Assembly (NCBI GenBank): GCA_963629575.1 | Contig: CAVGIM010000046.1 | Span: 1 to 25,248, forward strand | Source: Hallerella sp963629575 | Lineage (GTDB): Bacteria; Fibrobacterota; Fibrobacteria; Fibrobacterales; Fibrobacteraceae | Reading direction: 5' to 3' | DNA length: 25,248 nucleotides | In this document: one piece after another, positions 1 to 7,050 of the stretch | Layout: each line of letters begins with the position of its first letter | How positions within the stretch are numbered: position 1 is the first letter of the stretch | Program-made: the position numbers and the translations under genes | Notes under the pieces: generated by a model | The model's database searches: none | The model's input: only the letters and a program-made list of their open reading frames with translations | Told to the model about the DNA's origin: nothing

Positions 1-3000
1 TGCATCTGAAGGTATTTGACCGAAAACTTTAATCGTCCATTGCGATGAGTTATCCAAGGAAATTCCTTCAAACGGTAAATATTTATCACCGGCAAAGTGA
101 ATGTCAATCTGATCTTCTCGTGTTTGCGCCATACTGCTGGACCAACATGTTCCTGAACCTGATTGGCCTGAAAGTGAAATTTCTGCATTGATACAGACAT
201 ATGGAGGAATCCCCGAATCAGAGAAAACTTGTACAAAAACATCCACTATTTTTCTGCCATTGGAGTTTACGAAATTTTCAGATGTCAAGCTGCCTAAATC
301 CGTAATCCGATACTCAAAAAACGAATCCGTTTCCTTGGACGTTTTCATATCTTCAGTGAGCAAAATAGGTCTAGATATCACAGCCCTGTAGTGGTCTTTT
401 TCCAAATAGGCCTTTTCCATCTGCTTCAAATCAAGCAATATTCTTTCTGGAGCAAGCAGTCCCTTACGGAAATTGTCCCAATAATTGGTCTGAATATATG
501 ACTTATTGTTTTTATCATTTGGAATCTCGAAATGATACGCCCTTTCCGCCATCTTGGCAACATCAATCAATAGATTTACATACTGTCTAAAGACCTTGCC
601 GAGTTCCTTTTCAAGCCAAACGTACAAATCATTGTTCGTAAACTTTTCGCTCAAAACTTCACAAACCTGTTCGGAGCGAAGAATCTCGTTTTCAATATTT
701 TTATGTTTTTTCTCGACTTGCTGAGTCTTGATTTCATTCACGACTTCCTGTTTTTCGACTTCGACGATTTCGGCGTCGGCAAGTTCATCTTCGACGGTCC
801 ATTCCTTTTTGCGGCGTTCCAGCTCTGCCTGCAATTTAGTCTTTGTTGCGTCTAGTTGCCGCTGGGCAAACCTTGCAGCGTAACTTTCTGCCGCACTTAC
901 CAGATTTTCGGCGAGTTTCGTCCCGCCAAGAGATTCGATGTCGAAGCGAGGTCCGCCAAATGCGTTGGTAACGGCGCCGTATTTAAAATCGGGAATCTTG
1001 AATGTCGCGGACGCCATGTTGCGGACTTTTTCGACCGTTTCCTGAATTTTTGCGACCTTTTCCATCAGCTTCCGGTACTTTTTCTCGGCAGCCGAAACAA
1101 GGTGCATCGCCTTTTTCTTCTTGGAGGCGCTCTTCTTTGCCGTTTTCTTTTCTTCTAGCATGGTCTTTTCGGCTTCCAGGGACTTGATTTCCATCTCGTG
1201 CACGGCCTTGCTTTCGGCTATTACCGCCTTGTCGCATTTTGCCTTGAACACTTGCAATTGTTCCGCATCCTTCTTTTCAAGGATAGAGAGCAGGTTACGC
1301 CCCATTTCTGCCGCATCTTTCGCCATATCGACAGCAAGTTTGACAATCACACGGAAACGATAAATGGAACGCTCGTCGTTTGTAGAATTCAGAATAGAAT
1401 CGACAGATAATCCCATCGCCCGTGCTTTCGCGAGTATTCCCGGATCAATGGGCGGGGCAAACAAGGCAAGCGTTCTTTTTACGCCCTCAATATTCAGACT
1501 ATTGCGAATCTTATAGAGTCTGTCAGCAATTTTGTCCCAATACGAAAACAGGGTGTCATTTCTCGGCACGGTGAAATAGAACATGGATTCCACAATGTTC
1601 CCTGTTCGGCGAGCCCTGGCATCCATAGACCTTGCGTTGACAACCTTCGCTCTGTCCCGACCAATAAGGGCCGAGTTTTCATATTCGATAAAAGCGTTGC
1701 CAAGGTTATCTGTGTTCGACAACAAGTCATTTGCGGTAAGCGGTGCAGATGGTTCAGGTTCCGGTGCTTCCGCGTTTTTGGATCCGAGCAGTTCTGCAGC
1801 CAGCAAGTAGAACTGTATGGCCAGATTCACGGATTCCGTGGTGTCCTTGGCGAACTCCAGATCTCCCCATCCGATGAGGGTGTCCAGGTATTTCATCACC
1901 ACATATTTCTGGTATGCCACATTGCGGTAACGGGCAATCAGATGCGGATTGAACGGGTCATTCTTCCACTTATCGACAAGGGACGACAAAGCTGTCCGGT
2001 CAGGAAGCCTATCCCGGTTGGTCGGGAGGCCTAGCATCTGCAAAATGGACTTGTCCGCATCTTTATTCGCAAAGAACGACAGGAATTTCCAGTATTTTGC
2101 ACCTTTGGGTAAATCCTTGATGAAGCGTTTTGTCTTTTCATACGCAGAGAAATTTTCTCTAGGATCAAATACCAGCTGCAGCCACAGCAGGGCTTCTTCG
2201 TAACTCTGCTCCGCAATCATCTTTTCGGCGATGAGCATCGGAACATAGAAGAAAAGTTCCCAGTTGTACATGGCATTTGCACCGCCCCATACGAAATCCA
2301 CCATAGGAGCAGGGTACGGTCCATCGACACCACTCTTGTCGGGACGATAATTGAAACGGAATATGTTCTGCCCCAAATCCCACGACTGCCAGTCGCCCGC
2401 CATGTAGTAGCCGAGATAGACGCTGAAATAGTAGTTGTAGTAGGAATAAGAATAATAGTAGCTGTCGGAAATGGGCAAAGCCTGCGTTTCGCGGGTATAA
2501 AGCCATTTGGTGCCACCGTCGCGGTAGCGTTTGTAAAATTCATCGACCAGCGAATGGGAAACAAGTTCAAATCTATAATTCTTTTGACTCTGGTTTACAT
2601 TGCCGTCTTTCGGAACAGGATGGACAAAGAATGTACGGCGACCGTCCATGTAGAAGAACGGCAAATCTTCCGATTCGTCCTTCTCGTCTAGCGGGATCAT
2701 CGAAAGGTTTGTTGAAACAATCCTGAACAAACCGGGCGTATAATTCAGGACGGCATTGTCTTCGGGATAATAAAGGCCTTTATTCCCACAGGTAAATTCC
2801 TCTTCTTCCTTGAAGATTCCATGAACCAGTTTCGTTCTTTCCGGAGCATAATCATAGATTACCTTTTCGGGGGAATCAAAATCTATTGAAATGGAATCGC
2901 TTGCGTCAGAACCGACCGTTATCGTTGCAATCCTACGGAAAAACTGTCTTGTGTAATCGTATGTCCGTTTTATAATCTTCCTTGTCTTGAATTGCCCTTT

Positions 3001-3237
3001 CATCACTTCGGTGGAGCCGACAACCTCTTCAAATTCCTGATAATGATAGCTGGTTTTCACAATGGACACCGCAATGGAATCGTCGGCGGCTCTTGTTTTT
3101 AGGCTATACCTATCCTCAATGCTCTCATTGTCCCCAAGGGTAAAATCGAGTTGATTTGTCGATGCGTCGTACAGAGCGTTCTTGGACATGCGGGTTCCCG
3201 TCCATTTCGTCCCCGTTTCTGCTACCGGATAAGCCAT
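1..3237 (-). CDS. Tc toxin A subunit (TcA), C-terminal part, runs off left edge
   Basis: The frame is open for 1079 codons from ATG at 3237 to the window edge, so the stop lies outside. It begins MAYPVAETGTKW behind a plausible ribosome-binding site (GAGGTG). Recognisable TcA features in order: FYMDGRRTFFV (about residue 195); a DFVWGGANAMYNWELFF block (around M323); YWKFLSFF (around 383); a DPFNPHLIARYR block (from 427); RNDTLFSYWDKIADRLY followed by LFAPPIDPG (about 558-600); a Lys/Glu-rich helical stretch (about 640-745); FKIPDFKYG with a Gly-rich turn, as in the channel; then YWDNFRKGLLAPERILL and AYLEKDHY leading into the TcB-binding end. In known Tc toxins TcA is a pentameric injection channel for the TcB-TcC cocoon. 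Full TcA has about 2,300-2,500 residues; here the N-terminal helical shell is missing and the upstream gene is carB. It may be a split TccB-like subunit, a minimal TcA or a truncated remnant. No internal stop is seen. Confidence 0.85.
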   Translation of the reverse strand, partial: MAYPVAETGTKWTGTRMSKNALYDASTNQLDFTLGDNESIEDRYSLKTRAADDSIAVSIVKTSYHYQEFEEVVGSTEVMKGQFKTRKIIKRTYDYTRQFFRRIATITVGSDASDSISIDFDSPEKVIYDYAPERTKLVHGIFKEEEEFTCGNKGLYYPEDNAVLNYTPGLFRIVSTNLSMIPLDEKDESEDLPFFYMDGRRTFFVHPVPKDGNVNQSQKNYRFELVSHSLVDEFYKRYRDGGTKWLYTRETQALPISDSYYYSYSYYNYYFSVYLGYYMAGDWQSWDLGQNIFRFNYRPDKSGVDGPYPAPMVDFVWGGANAMYNWELFFYVPMLIAEKMIAEQSYEEALLWLQLVFDPRENFSAYEKTKRFIKDLPKGAKYWKFLSFFANKDADKSILQMLGLPTNRDRLPDRTALSSLVDKWKNDPFNPHLIARYRNVAYQKYVVMKYLDTLIGWGDLEFAKDTTESVNLAIQFYLLAAELLGSKNAEAPEPEPSAPLTANDLLSNTDNLGNAFIEYENSALIGRDRAKVVNARSMDARARRTGNIVESMFYFTVPRNDTLFSYWDKIADRLYKIRNSLNIEGVKRTLALFAPPIDPGILAKARAMGLSVDSILNSTNDERSIYRFRVIVKLAVDMAKDAAEMGRNLLSILEKKDAEQLQVFKAKCDKAVIAESKAVHEMEIKSLEAEKTMLEEKKTAKKSASKKKKAMHLVSAAEKKYRKLMEKVAKIQETVEKVRNMASATFKIPDFKYGAVTNAFGGPRFDIESLGGTKLAENLVSAAESYAARFAQRQLDATKTKLQAELERRKKEWTVEDELADAEIVEVEKQEVVNEIKTQQVEKKHKNIENEILRSEQVCEVLSEKFTNNDLYVWLEKELGKVFRQYVNLLIDVAKMAERAYHFEIPNDKNNKSYIQTNYWDNFRKGLLAPERILLDLKQMEKAYLEKDHYRAVISRPILLTEDMKTSKETDSFFEYRITDLGSLTSENFVNSNGRKIVDVFVQVFSDSGIPPYVCINAEISLSGQSGSGTCWSSSMAQTREDQIDIHFAGDKYLPFEGISLDNSSQWTIKVFGQIPSDA

Positions 3238-3269
3238 AAAAACACCTCGTCAAATCCCAACATATGTTT

Positions 3270-3299
3270 TAAATATACCTTTTTTGAAAAACGGACAAA
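3270..3299 (-). promoter_or_regulatory. Candidate promoter of the TcA gene
   Basis: On the minus strand TTTG (3299-3296) is followed after 18 bases by TATATTTA (3277-3270), 33 bases before the ATG. This resembles the Bacteroidota -33/-7 pattern TTTG...TAnnTTTG. The surrounding stretch has long A and T runs. That this phylum uses such boxes is an inference. The promoter would make the TcA gene a separate transcription unit from carB, as the terminator between them also suggests. Confidence 0.4.
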
Positions 3300-3385
3300 A
3301 AAAAACAGAATATTTAAAAAAAATCCTAAAAATGCCGATTTTTGGCGATTTTCGATAATTCTAGAGTCTCGCGTTCCCCTCCATG

Positions 3386-3423
3386 CAAAAAAAAGACCGC
3401 GGCGTTTCATTGCTACGGTCTTT
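3386..3423 (-). terminator. Intrinsic terminator downstream of carB
   Basis: The arms 3392-3399 (AAAGACCG) and 3416-3423 (CGGTCTTT) pair perfectly. Read on the minus strand the hairpin is followed by an uninterrupted T run (the A run at 3387-3394 on the plus strand). It sits about 80 bases after the carB stop, so it should end the carB transcript before the TcA gene. Confidence 0.8.
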
Positions 3424-3464
3424 ATGCTTTTGGCCCCTACCGCTTCGCTACAGGGTGACCCGAG

Positions 3465-3486
3465 ATTCCCGCTCGGAGGCGGGAAT
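3465..3486. repeat. REP-like GC-rich palindrome
   Basis: ATTCCCGC (3465-3472) and GCGGGAAT (3479-3486) form a perfect 8-bp stem around a 6-base loop, between the carB stop and its terminator. The look is that of a repetitive extragenic palindrome, but no second copy occurs in this window, so its repetitive nature is a guess. It could also help protect the 3' end of the carB transcript. Confidence 0.4.
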
Positions 3487-3499
3487 GACATCCTACCAA

Positions 3500-6400
3500 C
3501 TACACTTCTTCAATGCTTGCATGATATTCCTGCAACGACTTAACGGCGCCATGGCCGTTTCTTGCGGCGGCGATGCCCTTCACCGTCATGTTCGCGGCGG
3601 CAAGCGTCGTGATGTAGGGGACCTTGTACTTGATGGCTGCCTTGCGAATCGCGCTTTCATCCTGGATCGCGTCGCGGCGTGCCCACGGCGTGTTGATGAC
3701 GAGCGAAACCTGGCCGTTCAGGATGACGTCGAGAACGTTCGGGCGCCCCTCGGCGATCTTGTTCACCGCTTCGCACTTGACACCGGCGGCTTCGTAGAAC
3801 TTCGCGGTCCCTTCCGTCGCGAGGATTTTGAACCCGAGCTTCTCGAATTCCCTGCCCACTTCGATCGCCTGTTCGCACAAATTCACCTTGTCCGAGAGGC
3901 TTATCAGGACAGAACCTCCCGAAGGCAAAACGGATCCCGCCGCCTCTTCCGCCTTGTAGTAGGCGAGCGCGTAGCTGTCGGAAAGCCCGAGGACCTCGCC
4001 CGTCGAGCGCATTTCCGGTCCGAGAACCGGGTCCACGTGCGGGAACTTGTCGAACGGGAAAACCGCCTCCTTTACGCCGTGATGCCGGAACTTCTTTTCC
4101 TTCAGCTTCAGGTCCTCGAGCCTTTCGCCGAGCATCAGGCGCGTAGCAAGGCGCGCCATCTGCGTGTTGCAGACCTTGGAAACCAGCGGCACGGTACGGC
4201 TCGCCCGAGGATTCGCTTCGAGAACAAAGACCTTGCCATCTTCAATCGCATACTGCATGTTCATGAGGCCGCAAACGTGGAGGGCTTCGGCAATCTTCCT
4301 GGTGTAGTCCTTGATGGTCGAAAGGTTCTCCGCGGAAATCGTCACCGGAGGAATGATGCAGGCGGAGTCTCCGGAGTGGACGCCGGCGAGTTCCACGTGT
4401 TCCATCACCGCGGGGATATAGACATGCTCGCCGTCAGAGAGGGCGTCGGCTTCGCATTCGAGAGCGTTGTGGAGGAACCGATCGACAAGAAGCGGGCGGT
4501 CCGGCGTCACGCCGACGGCCTTCGCCACGTATTCGCGAAGCATCGGTTCGTCGTAGATAACTTCCATGCCACGGCCTCCGAGTACAAAGCTCGGACGGAT
4601 CATGATCGGGTATCCGCCGATTTTCTCCACGCAGGCGATCGCCTCGTCGATGTCCGTCGCCATGCCGCTTTCGGGCATCGGGATTTCGAGCCTGTCCATC
4701 ATCTTGCGGAAAAGGTCGCGGTCTTCGGCGATGTCGATGGAGTCGATGCTCGTGCCGAGAATTTTTACGCCTTCGTCGGAAAGCGCCCGGGCGATGTTCA
4801 GCGGGGTCTGGCCGCCGAACTGCACGATGACACCGGCGGGTTTTTCTTTATGATAGATTTGCAGCACATCTTCCAAAGAAACCGGTTCAAAATAAAGCTT
4901 GTCCGACGTGTCGTAGTCCGTGGAAACCGTTTCCGGGTTGCAGTTCACCATGATGGTCTCGTAACCCAGCTCGCGGAGCGCCATCGCCGCGTGGCAGCAG
5001 CAGTAGTCGAACTCGATCCCCTGTCCGATACGGTTCGGGCCACCGCCGAGAATCATGATTTTCTTCGGGTTCGACGTTGCCGGGGATTCGTCCTTCGCAT
5101 TGTAGGTGCTGTAGTAGTAGAACGTGTTCTCCTTGCCGCTCACCGGAACCGCGCACCAGCCTTCGACAACGCCCAGCTCCGTCCGCTTCTTCCGAACGTC
5201 CCTTTCCCGAATTCCGAGAATCTTCGCGATGTACCTGTCGCTGAAACCATCCTTTTTCGCCCGGACAAGAAGGGAATCCGCAGGCATCGATCCCGGCGTC
5301 CTGAGCATTTCCTCTTCAAGTTCGACGAGTTCCTTCATCTGGAGGATGAAATAGGCCTTTTCAAAAGTCACCGCCTGAATTTCTTCGACGGTCGCCCCCT
5401 TGCGGAGCGCTTCATACATCTGGAAATGACGCTCGCTCGACGGCGTCCGCAGCATGTTCAAAAGCTCGTCCTTCGACTTTCGGTTGAAGTCCTTGGCAAA
5501 CCCGAGACCTGCCCGACCGTTTTCAAGTCCGCGAATCGCCTTCTGGAGCGTTTCCTTGTAAGTCTTCCCGATGGCCATCACCTCGCCCACGGCCTTCATC
5601 TGCGTGCCGAGCTCGTCATCGACTCCGCGGAACTTTTCGAACGCCCAGCGCGCAAATTTTAGGACGACATAATCGCCAGACGGCGTATATTTTTCAAGGC
5701 TCCCGTCCCGCCAATACGGAATCTGGTCAAGCGTCATGCCGGAAGCGAGCTTTGCGGAAATCAGCGCGATCGGAAACCCGGTCGCCTTGGAAGCCAGCGC
5801 CGAGGAGCGCGACGTCCGCGGATTGATTTCAATGATGACGACACGGCCTGTCTTCGGATCGTGCGCAAACTGCACGTTCGTTCCGCCGATAACGCCGATC
5901 GATTCGACAATCTTAAAGGCGTCGCGCTTCAAGCGTTCTTCGAGACTCTTGTCGATGGTGAGGAACGGCGCCGCGCAAAAGGAATCCCCCGTATGGACGC
6001 CGACCGGGTCGATGTTCTCGATAAAGCAAATCGCAATCATCTGGTTCTTGGAATCGCGGACCACTTCGACTTCGAGCTCTTCCCAGCCGAGAATCGATTC
6101 TTCGATCAGGCACTGGTGCGTCATCGAAAGTTCCAGTCCGTTGCCGCAGATGTTCCGAAGCTCTTCCACGTTGTAGCAGAAGCCTCCACCCGCACCGCCC
6201 ATCGTATAGGCCGGGCGCACGACAACCGGAAAACCGATTTCGCTCGCAATCCTTTCCGCTTCCTCGACTGTATGGCAAATGCCGGAACGCGGCGTGTCTA
6301 TGCCAAGCTTCTGCATCGTCTCCTTGAAAATTTCGCGGTCCTCGCCGCGTTCAATCGCATCCAGGTTCACGCCAATGACCTTCACGCCGAACTTGTCGAG

Positions 6401-6718
6401 AATCCCCGCTTTCGAGAGCGCACTCGCGAGGTTGAGTCCCGTCTGGCCTCCGAGGTTCGGAAGAAGCGCATCCGGACGTTCCTTTTCGATGATCTGTTCC
6501 AGACGATGCAGATTCAGAGGTTCGATATATGTCGCATCCGCCATCACAGGGTCCGTCATGATAGTCGCCGGGTTGGAATTGACCAATACGACCTTGTAGC
6601 CCTGTTCGCGCAAAGCCTTGCACGCCTGCGTTCCCGAATAGTCAAACTCGCACGCCTGACCGATAACGATCGGACCCGAACCGATAATCAGAACCTTGTC
6701 GATACCTTGAATCTTCAT
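3500..6718 (-). CDS. carB: Carbamoyl-phosphate synthase large subunit
   Basis: 1072 residues, matching the usual CarB length. It makes carbamoyl phosphate from bicarbonate, ammonia (from CarA-cleaved glutamine) and 2 ATP for pyrimidine and arginine synthesis in the cytoplasm. It begins MKIQGIDKVLIIGSGPIVIG and shows the typical duplicated ATP-grasp architecture: the first half has the PAYTMGGAGGG and EINPRTSRSSALASKATG motifs; the second half starts near IMILGGGPNRIGQGIEFDY and has RPSFVLGGRGM and EANPRASRTVPLVSK. The C-terminal regulatory MGS-like domain follows (ATEGTAKFYEAAG, NTPWARRDAIQDES). The start is set by GGAGG five bases before ATG and overlaps the stop of a leader ORF. No carA lies in the window, so the glutaminase subunit must be elsewhere. 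A 759-codon antisense frame inside the gene is a shadow. Confidence 0.98.
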   Translation of the reverse strand: MKIQGIDKVLIIGSGPIVIGQACEFDYSGTQACKALREQGYKVVLVNSNPATIMTDPVMADATYIEPLNLHRLEQIIEKERPDALLPNLGGQTGLNLASALSKAGILDKFGVKVIGVNLDAIERGEDREIFKETMQKLGIDTPRSGICHTVEEAERIASEIGFPVVVRPAYTMGGAGGGFCYNVEELRNICGNGLELSMTHQCLIEESILGWEELEVEVVRDSKNQMIAICFIENIDPVGVHTGDSFCAAPFLTIDKSLEERLKRDAFKIVESIGVIGGTNVQFAHDPKTGRVVIIEINPRTSRSSALASKATGFPIALISAKLASGMTLDQIPYWRDGSLEKYTPSGDYVVLKFARWAFEKFRGVDDELGTQMKAVGEVMAIGKTYKETLQKAIRGLENGRAGLGFAKDFNRKSKDELLNMLRTPSSERHFQMYEALRKGATVEEIQAVTFEKAYFILQMKELVELEEEMLRTPGSMPADSLLVRAKKDGFSDRYIAKILGIRERDVRKKRTELGVVEGWCAVPVSGKENTFYYYSTYNAKDESPATSNPKKIMILGGGPNRIGQGIEFDYCCCHAAMALRELGYETIMVNCNPETVSTDYDTSDKLYFEPVSLEDVLQIYHKEKPAGVIVQFGGQTPLNIARALSDEGVKILGTSIDSIDIAEDRDLFRKMMDRLEIPMPESGMATDIDEAIACVEKIGGYPIMIRPSFVLGGRGMEVIYDEPMLREYVAKAVGVTPDRPLLVDRFLHNALECEADALSDGEHVYIPAVMEHVELAGVHSGDSACIIPPVTISAENLSTIKDYTRKIAEALHVCGLMNMQYAIEDGKVFVLEANPRASRTVPLVSKVCNTQMARLATRLMLGERLEDLKLKEKKFRHHGVKEAVFPFDKFPHVDPVLGPEMRSTGEVLGLSDSYALAYYKAEEAAGSVLPSGGSVLISLSDKVNLCEQAIEVGREFEKLGFKILATEGTAKFYEAAGVKCEAVNKIAEGRPNVLDVILNGQVSLVINTPWARRDAIQDESAIRKAAIKYKVPYITTLAAANMTVKGIAAARNGHGAVKSLQEYHASIEEV

Positions 6719-6870
6719 ATAACCTCCCGAGGAAATTGGATTTCAAAAAAAATGCCGAACGGAAACGTTCGACATGCAAAAGACAAAAAAGGCTTGAAAA
6801 GGGAAACAGAAAGACAGGCGACATGCCAAGCGTCATGCGAATATCCGCGCGTATTCAGAAATACCGTCAT
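6715..6870 (-). CDS. Putative carB leader peptide (51 aa)
   Basis: An ATG at 6870 on the minus strand, preceded by GGAAAG as a modest ribosome-binding site, opens a 51-codon frame (MTVFLNTRGYSHDAWHVACL at the start, FPREVI at the end). It runs through the pyrimidine-rich tract and the whole terminator hairpin at 6745-6774. Its TGA (6717-6715) overlaps the carB ATG. In E. coli pyrBI a translated leader with the same relation to a U-rich pause region and terminator makes expression sensitive to UTP; that mechanism is inferred here from geometry only. The overlap would also allow translational coupling to carB. The peptide sequence itself resembles nothing I recognise. A second frame (ATG at 6836, ending at 6642) is an alternative but overlaps carB deeply. 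Confidence 0.5.
   Translation of the reverse strand: MTVFLNTRGYSHDAWHVACLSVSLFKPFLSFACRTFPFGIFFEIQFPREVI
6745..6774 (-). terminator. Intrinsic terminator (attenuator) in the carB leader
   Basis: TGCCGAACG (6753-6761) and CGTTCGACA (6766-6774) form a nine-pair stem with one G-U pair and a four-base loop. On the minus strand it is followed by eight T's (6752-6745). It lies between the candidate carB promoter and the carB start, only 26 bases before the ATG, so it cannot be a normal end-of-gene terminator for the distant xylanase, which has its own at 6976-7009. A role in attenuation is the simplest explanation. Confidence 0.75.
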
Positions 6871-6882
6871 CTACTTTCCGTT
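6758..6882 (-). promoter_or_regulatory. Possible antiterminator pairing in the carB leader
   Basis: In the minus-strand RNA the segment AACGGAAA (from 6882 to 6875) is an eight-base perfect complement to UUUCCGUU (6765 to 6758), which is the loop plus half of one arm of the terminator hairpin. The two pairings exclude each other. The upstream segment also overlaps the ribosome-binding site of the leader ORF, so translation of the leader and antitermination could be linked. Between them lies a pyrimidine-rich tract (about 6811-6775) that could slow the polymerase when UTP or CTP is low. No PyrR-binding consensus was recognised. Confidence 0.4.
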
Positions 6883-6902
6883 TCAAGAGGGTTAAACTTG
6901 TG

Positions 6903-6937
6903 CAAATATAGACAAAAATGTATAGGACGTTTTCAAA
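6903..6937 (-). promoter_or_regulatory. Candidate promoter of carB
   Basis: On the minus strand TATATTTG (6910-6903) is an exact match to the Bacteroidota -7 pattern TAnnTTTG; a TTTG (6937-6934) lies 23 bases upstream, a little farther than usual. Transcription from here would give a leader of about 185 bases containing the leader ORF and attenuator. Confidence 0.35.
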
Positions 6938-6975
6938 TTTTCCATTTCGCAAAACGGAATTTGCCCCATTTCGAG

Positions 6976-7009
6976 AAAAAAAAAGATCCAGACCCGAAAG
7001 CCTGAACCT
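6976..7009 (-). terminator. Intrinsic terminator downstream of the xylanase gene
   Basis: The arms 6984-6991 (AGATCCAG) and 7002-7009 (CTGAACCT) pair with G-U wobbles. On the minus strand a run of at least nine T's follows (the A run ending at 6984). It lies about 45 bases after the xylanase stop and separates this gene from carB. Confidence 0.7.
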
Positions 7010-7050
7010 TTTTGGAAGAAAGATATGCAAAAAATTGCCAGACGACGCTT

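Noticed and set aside
856..2570. Several short frames on both strands in the left region
   Set aside because: All lie inside the continuous TcA reading frame on the minus strand and are out-of-frame shadows.
3383..5662. 759-codon open frame on the plus strand antisense to carB
   Set aside because: It is the mirror of the codon bias of carB, shows no recognisable domain, has an Arg/His/Val-heavy composition and starts inside the carB terminator.
6642..6836. Alternative leader frame before carB
   Set aside because: It overlaps carB by 77 bases and has a poorer ribosome-binding site than the frame whose stop touches the carB ATG.
5861..6895. 344-codon plus-strand frame antisense to the carB start
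   Set aside because: Same shadow effect; no family pattern and it runs across the carB leader.
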